DNA from: Rhodococcus sp. 14-2470-1b
Lineage (GTDB): Bacteria > Actinomycetota > Actinomycetes > Mycobacteriales > Mycobacteriaceae
Direction of reading: 5' to 3'
Assembly: GCF_002259415.1 (NCBI RefSeq)
Contig: NZ_NPFY01000039.1
Coordinates: 1-64,000, forward strand
DNA length: 64,000 nt
Of the stretch, positions 19,191 through 28,403 are shown piece by piece; position 1 is the stretch's first letter, and each line of letters begins with the position of its first letter. A program made the translations under genes and the position numbers. The notes under the pieces were generated by a model, which was not told the DNA's origin, searched no databases, and was given only the letters and a program-made list of their open reading frames with translations.

Positions 19191-19985
19191 TCAAAGGTCG
19201 ACGAGGCCGAGCCGCACTTCCATTGCGCGATGTCCTCGAGGTGTCAATGAAATCGCACGTTCACGGGGTTTTCGGGTGATCCATTCGGCGTCGACGAAGG
19301 TCCGGCAGATCTCAGCACCGAGGGACCCTGCGATGTGGTGGCGTTGCTCGGTCCAATCGACGCATGCGCGCAGCAGCGGGCGTCCAGATCGAGACCGCCA
19401 TGCGGTCTCGATGTCGACATCGATGGCGGCTAGAACATCGTGTGCTCGCGGGCCCAGTTCGTAGGGGCAGTCGTCGCCGGTGCCTGCGGACAATGGGTCG
19501 GTGTCGGCTCGCCCTGCGTCTGCCCGGCCGTCGGTGCGGGCCAGGGCCTGGGACTTAAGCAGAGCCTCGGTGATGGCTACACCGAGCTTGCCGGCGATGT
19601 GGTCGTAGCAGGTTCGGCCTTGGCGCAGAGCGTTGGCCATGGTGCCTTGGCGTAGGCTGGTGATTTCGTACGGTTCGGCGATCAGTGCCAGGGACTTCAG
19701 TGCAGCGGCGATTTCGGGTCCGGCGAGGGCGTAGTAACGGTGTCTACCGGTCGCGGCGACCCGCAGCAGGTTCCCGGTGACGAGCTTCTTGAGGTGACCG
19801 GAGGCCGATTGCGCACTGATACAAGCCTCGGTGGCCAGCACGCTGGCGGGCAGTGCACGCCCGTCCGCCAGTGCCATCAGGATTCGTCCGCGGTCCGGAT
19901 CGGCGATCAGCAGCGCTGCAACGGAGGCGACGTCTGCATCGCCGTACCGGCCGGTGGCCGCGGTGCGGGGACTCGAAGTGCTCAT
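19191..19985 (-). CDS. ArsR-type winged-helix regulator (intact paralog)
   Basis: 264 residues from the ATG of MSTSSPRTAATGRYGDADV; the frame can be extended upstream but without similarity to its paralog. The N-terminal ArsR domain is VASVAALLIADPDRGRILMA to SAQSASGHLKKLVTGNLLRV. An effector domain follows with TCYDHIAGKLGVAITEALLK and ends LTPRGHRAMEVRLGLVDL. It is nearly the same as the frameshifted gene at 7961-8753, so one locus derives from duplication. Divergent from it is only a fragment of an MFS exporter gene, its probable former target. Confidence 0.9.
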   Translation of the reverse strand: MSTSSPRTAATGRYGDADVASVAALLIADPDRGRILMALADGRALPASVLATEACISAQSASGHLKKLVTGNLLRVAATGRHRYYALAGPEIAAALKSLALIAEPYEITSLRQGTMANALRQGRTCYDHIAGKLGVAITEALLKSQALARTDGRADAGRADTDPLSAGTGDDCPYELGPRAHDVLAAIDVDIETAWRSRSGRPLLRACVDWTEQRHHIAGSLGAEICRTFVDAEWITRKPRERAISLTPRGHRAMEVRLGLVDL

Positions 19986-20051
19986 GCCTACAGTCTGCGC
20001 CGATGTCAGTTCATCGTCCGGTGAAGCAATTCGCCACCAAGATTTCGGAGT

Positions 20052-20246
20052 ATGTCCACTACTCACCGCATGCCTCGACAGTCCCCCACCCTTCGATACA
20101 ACACCGACTCGGCCGACTACGGCGGTCGACAGCGCCACATCGTGCTGGCGACGATGTGTGCCGGAGTGTTTCTGGTGCAACTCGACGGCACCATCGTCAT
20201 TGTCTCCCTCCCCACATCAGGGCATTTTGAACACCGGCTGCCCTGA
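20052..20246 (+). pseudogene. N-terminal fragment of an MFS exporter
   Basis: 64 codons: MSTTHRMPRQ leader, then IVLATMCAGVFLVQLDGTIV, the first helix of EmrB/QacA-type exporters (compare FLVVLDNTIVNVALP). Similarity stops after VSLP at about 20213 and a stop follows shortly, so the remaining 400 or so residues are missing. Divergent arrangement with the ArsR gene suggests an ArsR-controlled exporter before the break. Confidence 0.8.
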
Positions 20247-20769
20247 CCTCAGCGGGTAGGTTGTGGCGACGGCATCGAATACATGCGAACAGGCGCAGGA
20301 AATCGCGCAGGAGCACGACAGGTAAAAGAATGGCGGAGTTACTGCCTACCCGAGGCGAGAACCTGCCGCCTCAGGCACCCGTAGCCAAGTCCAGATATGA
20401 CTGCGTCGACGCGAAGTGGTGGGCAAAACGACGTCGACATTGCGCAATTGACCGACCTGACGGCGCGATCCGAGCGGCGATGACGACGCCACCAGTGGCA
20501 AATCGACGGCGGAGGACACTTCAATCAACCCACCATTAGCGTTCCCCGATCGGACTGGATTCAAAATGAGGGTATTCCGGGCCTCGTCGCCTTAATCGTG
20601 TTCGAGCCGTTTCATCCGAGTGACCCGCAACTCGGATGAAACGGCTCGTCAGACTGCAGTATCACGATGCGCCGGGTGGTGCGGTTCTGGCACGTCGATA
20701 AAAGCCGACATGCGTTCTCCCGCAGGGCTCGGAGCTGGCCTTGGGAATCGATTGCCAAGACTGAGTAAA
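20247..20769. other. Gene-free region after the MFS breakpoint
   Basis: About 520 bp with no convincing reading frame. Its main feature is the 19-bp perfect hairpin at 20603-20648. The rest looks like decayed DNA. Confidence 0.5.
20603..20648. terminator. Long perfect hairpin
   Basis: Arm CGAGCCGTTTCATCCGAGT (20603-20621), loop of eight bases, arm ACTCGGATGAAACGGCTCG (20630-20648): 19 base pairs without mismatch. No T-run follows on either strand. It is longer than most intrinsic terminators; it lies about 120 bp beyond the stop of the MaoC gene and could end that transcript, or be a mobile-element or recombination site. Confidence 0.6.
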
Positions 20770-21222
20770 TCAGCTCCTGCCGGGGCTGAGCGGAAGCACA
20801 GAACGATTTATTAGCTCAAGTACAACGTCTGCATCCTCGTTTACTAGCTTCGCACTCAGGGTGACTGTAGCGTCATTCCGCTCGGGGCGGGGAGTCACGC
20901 TCTCGACCAAGAGATGCCCTGACAGTGTGTTGCCTGGCAACACCGGGCGGCGAAAATTGATCTCGAAGCCCCGGCCGATTCCACCTTTGAAACCAGACCA
21001 GAATGCTTGCACAGCAAGGCGTTGGTAGATGGCCAGCGTATGAATTCCACTTGCTATGACGCTGCCGAACGGAGACAGTTCGGCAGCGACAGGATCAGCG
21101 TGAATGAACAGGGGGTCCCACAGCTTAGCGTATTCAACGATTTCCTCCTGGCTAACCGTGTGCTGGCCAAACTCGATTCGTTGGCCAACGGCTAAATCGT
21201 CTGCATACTGAATATTGCTCAT
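20770..21222 (-). CDS. MaoC-like hot-dog-fold hydratase
   Basis: 150 residues. DDLAVGQRIEFGQHTVSQEE begins the MaoC fold. The hydratase segment WDPLFIHADPVAAELSPFGS has the Asp and His of (R)-specific enoyl-CoA hydratases (D-P-x-x-x-H), then GVIASGIHTLAIYQRL. The C-terminal RRPVLPGNTLSGHLLVESV is also typical. It would add water to an enoyl-thioester or dehydrate a 3-hydroxyacyl thioester. It lies 2.5 kb from the fatty-acyl cluster but is not contiguous with it, so participation is uncertain. Confidence 0.88.
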   Translation of the reverse strand: MSNIQYADDLAVGQRIEFGQHTVSQEEIVEYAKLWDPLFIHADPVAAELSPFGSVIASGIHTLAIYQRLAVQAFWSGFKGGIGRGFEINFRRPVLPGNTLSGHLLVESVTPRPERNDATVTLSAKLVNEDADVVLELINRSVLPLSPGRS

Positions 21223-21555
21223 TTTTCCCTCTCGACCTAGCGGCGTTCCGGTCGTTCCGGCGATGCCTCACATCATCTTCGACGCGATATTTGGTCACAG
21301 TCGATTACTTAGAAAGTAATAGCGGCGTGCCCTGCGTCGCGCTGTCGGCGATCATGTAGCTGCCACGGGTGTTCTCTAGCCATGCTGGTCTCGCAGCGGA
21401 GCTAGTAGTGGGCACACAGTCCGACGACCCGTTGTGCACGAAAGCGACGCGCAACTACGCGAAATCCGGCGGACAACCCGAAGTACCGCACCCACTATCG
21501 TTGTAAATGAAGTTTCTCAGACCGGCAGTCGTGCATGACGGGAAACGAACGTGCA

Positions 21556-21948
21556 TTACCGTTGCGCGCCTACTGTATTCGGCGTCGGCTGAGTCCTTCG
21601 ACCGGAAATTTGAAGACCTGTAAAGACCGCCACAATACCCGCTTGAGCCAGTACAAAAGTGATGCCCAAGCCAGTCAACCCACCCCATGCCCCCCAGGCG
21701 AAAACGATACTGACAGCAATCCACACAACGTTGAGTACGATGACTTCAAGCACTGCCGTACTTCGGAGTTCAACTGATACCCAGAGGACAACGGCAGCCC
21801 ACACCAGCAAGCCGATCCCCACCCCGATCGACAAACCTGGGCGAATCCCAAGCGGACCGTCTAGCACGCTCGCTAGCACGAGCAAGAAAATTCCTAACGC
21901 ACCTGACGCCACGGCGTCGAATCGCAGAGCAAGCCTGAGACTTAGCAT
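21556..21948 (-). CDS. Four-helix integral membrane protein
   Basis: 130 residues from ATG 21948, chosen because GGAGGG lies eight bases upstream; a longer frame overlaps the divergent regulator's promoter. Four hydrophobic helices cover nearly all of it (LGIFLLVLASVLDGPLGI; IGVGIGLLVWAAVVLWV; LEVIVLNVVWIAVSIVFAW; LGITFVLAQAGIVAVFTGL). Its architecture is like small actinobacterial integral membrane proteins of unknown role. It is divergent from an XRE regulator with 121 bp between starts, so that regulator probably controls it. Confidence 0.8.
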   Translation of the reverse strand: MLSLRLALRFDAVASGALGIFLLVLASVLDGPLGIRPGLSIGVGIGLLVWAAVVLWVSVELRSTAVLEVIVLNVVWIAVSIVFAWGAWGGLTGLGITFVLAQAGIVAVFTGLQISGRRTQPTPNTVGAQR

Positions 21949-22069
21949 ATCTCTTCCCTCCGGAGCTACATGTGGACTCGTACCCTCATCACAGTGCAAC
22001 GGTTGGCCACCAGAGTCCATTACCTGGGGGGTCATCGTGCAGCGGAACGTAGTGGTCCACACTTGCCCC

Positions 22070-22888
22070 ATGACTACTACTACCGTCCAAGATCAATTCG
22101 GCGCGTTACTGAAGCAGTGGCGCAATCACCGACGGCTGAGTCAACTCGAGCTCTCGAGCGAAGCTGGCGTATCGACCCGGCACTTGAGCTTTGTCGAAAC
22201 TGGGCGCGCCCAGCCCAGCCGCGGGATGGTGCTCAAGATTGCAGAGCATCTCGACATCCCACTTCGAGAACGAAACCGGATGCTGCTTGCGGCCGGCCTG
22301 GCCCCCATCTACCCAGAGAACAACCTTGACTCAGCTGAGCTGGCCGAAGCTCGAACAGCGGTACGAGAAGTTCTCCAGGCCCATCAGCCCTACCCCGCGC
22401 TGGCAGTTGACAGGACATGGAACATCGTCGACGCCAACGATTCGGCCTCGACGCTTACTAAACTGGCTTCACCATCGTTTCTCGCAAAACAGCCTCTTAA
22501 TGCCCTACGGCTCACCCTGCACCCGGAGGGACTAGCTCCACATATTCGAAACCTGGGACAATGGCGGTCTGCCGTGCTAGGAGGGCTGCTGCGAAGCGCT
22601 CAAGCGCGCGCCGACCTGGACATGCTTGCGTTGTATGACGAACTACTCGAGTACCCCAGCGACGACCCCGACAATGACCACATTGTCCCCGACCCTGGCA
22701 CCGTCTACGTCCCTCTTCAGCTGCGGATCGGTGACATCGACCTTTCATTTCTAGCCATCATCGCTACCTTCGGCACTGCCCTAGATATCACGCTCTCAGA
22801 GCTCGCTATCGAGACGTTCTTCCCTGCAAACGCAGCCACAGCAGCCTTCCTACACCAAAACAGTCCAGTTTCACCGATCAAGTCTTGA
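22070..22888 (+). CDS. XRE regulator with MmyB-like ligand-binding domain
   Basis: 272 residues from ATG 22070. The N-terminal helix-turn-helix is FGALLKQWRNHRRLSQLELS with GVSTRHLSFVETGRAQPSRG, a strongly conserved variant. The C-terminal domain (about 110-260) has HQPYPALAVDRTWNIVDAN, the MmyB-like ligand-binding signature found in many actinobacterial XRE proteins, and ends LSELAIETFFPANAATAAF. Such regulators usually control a divergent gene; here that is the small membrane protein. Confidence 0.92.
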   Translation: MTTTTVQDQFGALLKQWRNHRRLSQLELSSEAGVSTRHLSFVETGRAQPSRGMVLKIAEHLDIPLRERNRMLLAAGLAPIYPENNLDSAELAEARTAVREVLQAHQPYPALAVDRTWNIVDANDSASTLTKLASPSFLAKQPLNALRLTLHPEGLAPHIRNLGQWRSAVLGGLLRSAQARADLDMLALYDELLEYPSDDPDNDHIVPDPGTVYVPLQLRIGDIDLSFLAIIATFGTALDITLSELAIETFFPANAATAAFLHQNSPVSPIKS

Positions 22889-23021
22889 ATCACGACTAGC
22901 AGCCCATGGGGGCTTCCGTCTGGCGGCGAGGAGCCACTGCATCGTGACCTGACTGCCTTCCACTTGCAGAAATGCGAATTTAATTGACGTCGTTAAGCAG
23001 GTTGGTTCGATCTAATGCCCG

Positions 23022-23037
23022 CCTAATAGCTATTAGG
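23022..23037. promoter_or_regulatory. 16-bp perfect palindrome
   Basis: CCTAATAGCTATTAGG is a perfect palindrome with no loop, so it is a protein-binding type site rather than a terminator. It lies between two convergent genes (XRE regulator and NTF2-like), which is odd for an operator. What binds it is unknown. Confidence 0.4.
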
Positions 23038-23097
23038 TCGACACCCAAAGTCGGCGAACGGGCCCGTAACCACTGCATTCACGCAAGTGCTTCCGAT

Positions 23098-23469
23098 TCA
23101 CTCAGGAGCGCGATCCAGGAAGCCTAGTACCTGCGTTATCTGTCCGTCTTCTTCCGCCACGACGACATCAAATCCAATTATGACCGGCACTTCGCCGACT
23201 GGACCGAAACCCCACTGAAACCGAGTCAGGCTATGGTGTGCATCGACACCGCCGATCTGAATAAAAACGTAACCAGGAAACTGCTTCTGAACCGCCCCTA
23301 TCTGAGCATTCAGCTCGCAACGGCCTGATACCTCGACGAATGGATCGACGTAAGTCGACCGTTCGTCCCAGTATCTATCAATCAATTTCTGACGAGCGTC
23401 AGAGTCTCTTTCATTCCAACATGCCAAATAGTTGCAGACCAGAACCGACACAGCAAACCTCTCATTCAA
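23098..23469 (-). CDS. NTF2/SnoaL-like protein
   Basis: 123 residues. NYLACWNERDSDARQKLIDR and ERSTYVDPFVEVSGRCEL form the start of an NTF2-like fold (compare WN..D...R...l...y...v.y.DP), followed by HHSLTRFQWGFGPVG and a last strand DGQITQVLGFLDRAPE. Relatives include polyketide cyclases and small isomerases. It is on the same strand as the azoxy-type operon but 250 bp past the acyl-AMP ligase stop, so it may or may not belong to it. Confidence 0.8.
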   Translation of the reverse strand: MNERFAVSVLVCNYLACWNERDSDARQKLIDRYWDERSTYVDPFVEVSGRCELNAQIGAVQKQFPGYVFIQIGGVDAHHSLTRFQWGFGPVGEVPVIIGFDVVVAEEDGQITQVLGFLDRAPE

Positions 23470-23719
23470 CTTAGAGCCATCTACTGTCGGCCAGTTTTCA
23501 TCAGTCGCGTCGAGAAGTCGATTACGTGGGAAGTAGATCGGCGATGGTAAGCCAATTCGAGTCCGGGCATCCTAGCCGGTACTTCATGAAATGAGGCTTG
23601 CCGAAAAACTGGTGTGGATAGTCAAATGGATGCTACCCGAGTTAGCTGCACAATCGACAAAGCAACTCTAGATGATTCCATAAGCCGAGAAATCTAGGCA
23701 ATCCAAATCGAAAGCGAAT

Positions 23720-25402
23720 TTAGGTCGCAAGCGCGTCCGTAACCAATTTCTCGACCATCGAACGAACCTTTGATCGTTGAACCTTTCCACTAGTCGTCTT
23801 CGGGATCGATCTCCGCGGCAGAACGTGCACATCATCGGGCACGATTCCCGTCCTCATTTGCACGACAGTGCGAATGTCGAGTCGCAACTTTGCATGATCC
23901 TTTGTATGAAGATCAGATTCAACAACGAGATGAAATTCTTCGTTCCCGCCTCTGCTGACGGGAACCGCGACGGCACCCCCTGGGTGCACTCCCCCAATCA
24001 ACTGCGCGGCCTGTTCGAATTCCGTAGGGAAGTAGTTTGCGCCCCGCAGAATAATAACGTCTTTTACCCGTCCGGTGATGCGCAGTCGACCATTTCGAAG
24101 ATAGCCCGCGTCGCCTGTGTTCCACCATCCACCCGGAATTACCAGGCACTTCGCTGTCTCGCCGGGCAGTTTATAGTACCCGCTCGTTCGAGATAACCCG
24201 CGAAATTGAATATTCCCAATACGACACTCCGCAAGTTCCGTTCCGTGATCATCGACGACCCTGACCTCGGTGCCTTCGACAGGTCTACCGCAATCCACGA
24301 CATGCTGCGCGGAGCTGCTGGTCGCATCAACGTCCACAGCTCGCATCTCTCCGACCGCAATATCTCGATCGATCGCGTCGAATGCTATAGGGAAGTTGTT
24401 CTCACTGAATGTCACGCCCAGAGTCGCTTCAGCCAGGCCGTAGCAGGGAACGACAGAGTTCTTCGGAAATCCCCATTTTGTGAATCTCTCAATGAATGTG
24501 TGGATGGTGGGAACATGTATCGGTTCCGCACCGCAAAATATCCACCTCCAACTCGCGAGGTCGACACCTCGCATCTCATCGTCTCGAACTCGAGATGCGG
24601 TATAACTAAAAGCGAAGTTCGGTGCCGCAGAAATTGTCCCTTTCTGGGTACTCACCAGCTTCAACCATCGGGCCGGGTACCGCAAGAACTCAGTCGGCGG
24701 CATCAAGATGGAGTTGGAACCCATGAAAATTGGACAAAATATTCCTAGTATCAGTCCCATGTCATGATAAAGCGGTAGCCAACTGACTATCTTATCAGGC
24801 TGGGTCCAGGAAGACGCCGAGGTAAGCTGACTACAATTGGACAGGAGATTGCCGTGGCTAATCTCAACCCCTTTGGGGTGCCCTGTCGACCCAGAGGTGC
24901 ACTGAATCAGTGCGAGATCATCGGGCGATGGCAAGTCTAGTCGGTATTTTGGAACACTGGAATTCATAGCGGAAGCGTAAAGAGCTTTGCCGATAAACAG
25001 CTTCTTCTCGTCGAATTCAAACAGCGACGGATCGGACACGATCACGGCAGCAGGATCCAGATAGTTCACTAGCTTCTCAAACTGCAGACCGAGCGCGCCA
25101 CCTGAACCGATGCTCGTTGGCGTTGCCACCGCGGTCGGAATAGCTCCAATAAACTGCGCACCGAGGAATCCAATTAAGAACTCGGGACCTGTTGGCAAAC
25201 ACAGCAGAACGCGATCCCCCTTTTTGACATTGGCCTTAGATAGTTCCCAAGCAGACCTTGCAGCTGCATCGACCAAGTCCTTGTACGAGACAAAAGTCGT
25301 GTCTCCATTTACGCAGACTGAGATGCCGGAGTTGTCGTCGCTCTGTGCATGGTGTACCAAGGCGTGAAGCACAGTGGAAAACTGTGGACCGAATGCAGTC
25401 AT
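23720..25402 (-). CDS. Fatty acyl-AMP ligase (FAAL)
   Basis: 560 residues, ANL superfamily. The P-loop-like motif CTSGSTGHPKGVEISHGNLL is at about 168-187, the A5 region GLAEATLGVTFSENNF near 325, and the catalytic Lys region ILRRSIPKTTSGKVQR-type end (RRSIPKTTSGKVQRSK) near 540. The sequence VSWLPLYHDMGLI with its surroundings, and LQFEKLVNYL before the core, are FAAL hallmarks that distinguish it from acyl-CoA synthetases. It should activate a fatty acid with ATP and load it on the carrier protein encoded two genes upstream. Its ATG overlaps the stop of the fusion gene (ATGA), so translation is coupled. Confidence 0.93.
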   Translation of the reverse strand: MTAFGPQFSTVLHALVHHAQSDDNSGISVCVNGDTTFVSYKDLVDAAARSAWELSKANVKKGDRVLLCLPTGPEFLIGFLGAQFIGAIPTAVATPTSIGSGGALGLQFEKLVNYLDPAAVIVSDPSLFEFDEKKLFIGKALYASAMNSSVPKYRLDLPSPDDLALIQCTSGSTGHPKGVEISHGNLLSNCSQLTSASSWTQPDKIVSWLPLYHDMGLILGIFCPIFMGSNSILMPPTEFLRYPARWLKLVSTQKGTISAAPNFAFSYTASRVRDDEMRGVDLASWRWIFCGAEPIHVPTIHTFIERFTKWGFPKNSVVPCYGLAEATLGVTFSENNFPIAFDAIDRDIAVGEMRAVDVDATSSSAQHVVDCGRPVEGTEVRVVDDHGTELAECRIGNIQFRGLSRTSGYYKLPGETAKCLVIPGGWWNTGDAGYLRNGRLRITGRVKDVIILRGANYFPTEFEQAAQLIGGVHPGGAVAVPVSRGGNEEFHLVVESDLHTKDHAKLRLDIRTVVQMRTGIVPDDVHVLPRRSIPKTTSGKVQRSKVRSMVEKLVTDALAT

Positions 25403-28137
25403 GAGGCATCTCCGACTTCAACTTGTGCTAGTTCAAAATCTATTCCCCACGGAAGTACCTGCAGTACTGCACCGTCCGACACACGCGCTGGTAGAAATCG
25501 ATGCCGTTCGGCCAGTTCAGCTGCCGCGGTGACACCTTCGACAGTCAGACTCCCGTATGACAGACTGTCTACCGTTCCGCCAACCCCGAGGAGGATTGTC
25601 TCGGCCATGCACGAATACACCACACCGGGCGGCAGTGTGATTCCAGGGAACGTCGGCTGCTGGCCATGAGGAAGTAGTACCCTTCCGCCCGAAATCAAGT
25701 CGACGCCGTCCACCTCGGCCACGCGAGGGTCGACATCACCCGGCACCGCCAAATCGCAGATAAGCACACGACTTCCTTCATCGAAGTGATGTGCTTCGAT
25801 CACAGGCTCTGCGGAGTTCGTTGCGGAAACAACGATGGTACATTGGCGGAGCATACCCAGATCATCACTAATGTCGACGGAAACCGTCGCCCCTAAACGG
25901 TCAGCGATACGCTGGAGGCGTTTCGCCGAGCCCTGGCGACCAAAGAGGATTAGCCTATCGCAGTGCTCCGCTAGAAGCTCAGCCATCACAACGCCAATAT
26001 TCCCTAACCCACCCACAATACCCACGGTCCGAAGGCCGGTAGCAATACTCAATTCGTCGCGGAGGACATTAAACGCACATGCAGCAGTCAGTGAATTACC
26101 AGATGTAATTAGAGTACTTTCTTCGACGACGTCTCTAGAAGCGTCCGTAACAATGGACGTGTATCCCCCGAGGCCGATGACGTCGACGTCGAGAGAAAAT
26201 GCAAGGTCGACGGCTTCCAACACCGACTCCTTCAGAAGATCACCATGACCGAGCTGCAGGCGGGTGACGGCTTGACTTGCGGTGAACGGTACGAAGATCA
26301 TACAGACTTCCACTTCACCCGCTCCGGTAGTGATAGTCTGCCGGCTAGCCACAAAGGGATCCAGGTGACCGTGCATTCGGTCAAGAGCTGCTCCACATTG
26401 ATCATCCGTCCAAGAGCCCAATTCCGGGGCGATTGCTCGAACAGTCGAGGGAACGTCAACGTTTGCGAGAAACGCCACACGTCGAGATCGTTTGAGAGTC
26501 GAAACTGACGCCGATGCAGTGCTGTTTCGCGGCCTTGGCACATTCTGCGTTCGTCGCGGCTCTGCGGTTGTCGGAGTTGTCAAATGATTCAGCAACATTG
26601 CATAATTCTCATTATAGAGAAGCTCTGCTACGCCCTCGAACCCACAGATTATTTTGGTAAGGTCATCCTCTGTCATGAATGCAGAGGGCTGAATTCGCAA
26701 CGTTGTTGGTGCCGACAGTGTCGGCATCACACGAATAGCGTATTCGTGCAGTAGGGTGCCTGCTACGAGGTATCCGAGATTTTCGTCGTCAAATATTTCT
26801 TGCAAGAGGACGGATTGAGGCTCAGGGAGACGTAACTCGATGCCCAGCATGAGGCCTCGTCCACGGACTTCCACAAATACCGATGGCCACTGCCGTACCA
26901 ACTCCGCCAGTTCTCGGCGAAGTCTCGAACCTAACGTTTTGATCCGGTTTCGATTTTCTTTTGCCAAATCAATAGCCGCAAGTGCAACCTGCGCAGAGTG
27001 CTCATCTTCGGAGAACGTCGAAGTATGGTGGCGTCCGAAGTCCCACACATATCTTGATTCGTCGATCAACATCGCCGAGATCTTCGACAGTCCTCCGCCG
27101 AGTGACTTTGATAGAAGATAGTAGTCGGCCACGACGCCACTCGCGGTAGACGCGAGGAAATCCCCAGTGCGATACATTCCGCACTGTATCTCGTCGAACA
27201 CTAACGCCGCACTGTGTTGATCTGCAAGGTTTCGTAACGTGAGGAGCATGCTGGCAGGCACTTCACGTACTCCTGCCTCGCCTTGTATCGGTTCAACAAA
27301 AATGGCAGCAATCGTGGATACATTGACTGTCGCCTCGCGCAACTGGTCAAATTCGTCAAATTGGAAAATTGGAATTGTGACGATCTGATCCGACCAGTCA
27401 GTTTCTAACTGGCAGGTCTCCCAGTTATCAATCGTGTACCTTACAAGGCCGCCGCGAATTGTAAGATCCGACGGAACATTTGGGGAGTTGGTCAGCGATC
27501 CCGCTCCAGTGGTCTTTCCATGAAACGACCTACTTAAGGAAATGAAGACCGGAGCTGAGTTCCGTACAGACTTGATTGATCCAATGGAGTTCTCAAGCAC
27601 GGCGGCGGGATCCCGGCCTTCTGGTGAAGCGATTGAGCTGCAAAGGATGTCATTTTGCGTTCGCCGCACCTTCCTCAAGGTACGCTCAAGGTCAACTAGG
27701 ATTGCGTCTAGCCTTCGACTCCGTTCAACAGCTGAGTGCTTTATTGCTGCCTCGACCGCGTCTGCTCCTGTACTCCCAAGCGTTACGACGTAGTTTGATC
27801 CGGTCGTAGCCCTAACGCAGGTCGAGAGGCTGGCAGCGAGTCTTCCCGCAGCCGTCCGTACGCTTGCCTGGACGTTGAAAGGAACCAGATTCTCAAGACT
27901 CCTGCGAGCTACAGACACGAGCTGTGGGTGGTTGTGGCCAAGAATCGAAGCGCCGAACCCGCCGACCAGATCCAGTACAGGACCGTCAGCGCCGTTTGAC
28001 CTGTATAGATGGTCGCCCAGTCCAGACTCGTATTCGACATCGAGGTTGAGTGAGCGAAGTAACCGTGCGAGCTCAGGCCTGGCATATTGTTCGTATTCTG
28101 ATGACGAACTACGACGGTAGTCATCTTGTTGCTGCAT
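25399..28137 (-). CDS. Fusion: class III PLP aminotransferase + acyl-ACP-reductase (AAR-like) domain
   Basis: 912 residues. Residues 20-510 form a class III aminotransferase: GILGHNHPQ-type entry (SILGHNHPQLV, 64-74), LVFDEIQCGMYRTG with Asp315 for the PLP nitrogen, and LLSKSLGGGLSKIS with Lys344 as Schiff-base Lys. After a Pro/Thr linker (about 515-550), residues 550-912 resemble cyanobacterial long-chain acyl-ACP reductase: VIGLGGYTSIVT, SGNSLTAAC, Rossmann loop VGIVGGLGNIGVV (705-717), CDLAVPGDVDPRV, ISGGRVLLPHG and YSCMAETILLG with Cys843 at the place of the catalytic Cys. Together the two halves could reduce an acyl-ACP to aldehyde and transaminate it to a primary amine. Start overlaps the ACP stop as TAATG. 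Confidence 0.9.
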   Translation of the reverse strand: MQQQDDYRRSSSSEYEQYARPELARLLRSLNLDVEYESGLGDHLYRSNGADGPVLDLVGGFGASILGHNHPQLVSVARRSLENLVPFNVQASVRTAAGRLAASLSTCVRATTGSNYVVTLGSTGADAVEAAIKHSAVERSRRLDAILVDLERTLRKVRRTQNDILCSSIASPEGRDPAAVLENSIGSIKSVRNSAPVFISLSRSFHGKTTGAGSLTNSPNVPSDLTIRGGLVRYTIDNWETCQLETDWSDQIVTIPIFQFDEFDQLREATVNVSTIAAIFVEPIQGEAGVREVPASMLLTLRNLADQHSAALVFDEIQCGMYRTGDFLASTASGVVADYYLLSKSLGGGLSKISAMLIDESRYVWDFGRHHTSTFSEDEHSAQVALAAIDLAKENRNRIKTLGSRLRRELAELVRQWPSVFVEVRGRGLMLGIELRLPEPQSVLLQEIFDDENLGYLVAGTLLHEYAIRVMPTLSAPTTLRIQPSAFMTEDDLTKIICGFEGVAELLYNENYAMLLNHLTTPTTAEPRRTQNVPRPRNSTASASVSTLKRSRRVAFLANVDVPSTVRAIAPELGSWTDDQCGAALDRMHGHLDPFVASRQTITTGAGEVEVCMIFVPFTASQAVTRLQLGHGDLLKESVLEAVDLAFSLDVDVIGLGGYTSIVTDASRDVVEESTLITSGNSLTAACAFNVLRDELSIATGLRTVGIVGGLGNIGVVMAELLAEHCDRLILFGRQGSAKRLQRIADRLGATVSVDISDDLGMLRQCTIVVSATNSAEPVIEAHHFDEGSRVLICDLAVPGDVDPRVAEVDGVDLISGGRVLLPHGQQPTFPGITLPPGVVYSCMAETILLGVGGTVDSLSYGSLTVEGVTAAAELAERHRFLPARVSDGAVLQVLPWGIDFELAQVEVGDAS

Positions 28138-28403
28138 TATTGAATCCGGCCGGCGATGTGATCAGCGGTGGAACGAACCGTGCGGAACTTTGCTGCCTCT
28201 TCGTCAGAAATTTCCATGTCGAATAGTGCTTCCAGCTCGACAATCAGCTCGATCGACCGGACCGAGTCGAGACCGTATTCTATAAGCGAACCGTCTGGAT
28301 CAATAGCGCTAGCCTTGAGATGCTTCCTGAATACAGCGTCTACAACGTCGAAAACGTTCCCGGACAACCTACCCACCCTTCTGTCGAATTTGCCTGTATT
28401 CAA
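28137..28403 (-). CDS. Acyl carrier protein
   Basis: 88 residues, acidic, helical. EYGLDSVRSIELIVELEALF holds the 4'-phosphopantetheine attachment Ser47 (consensus D-S-L/V). The carrier sits between the fusion gene (TAATG overlap) and the flavoenzyme (ATGA overlap), so it is the obvious substrate carrier for the acyl-AMP ligase, the reductase domain and possibly the desaturating enzymes. Confidence 0.95.
   Translation of the reverse strand: MNTGKFDRRVGRLSGNVFDVVDAVFRKHLKASAIDPDGSLIEYGLDSVRSIELIVELEALFDMEISDEEAAKFRTVRSTADHIAGRIQ

Noticed and set aside
20603-20648. The long hairpin as an attI- or IS-end structure.
   Set aside because: No second end, target duplication or transposase is visible nearby, so I list it only as a hairpin with uncertain role.
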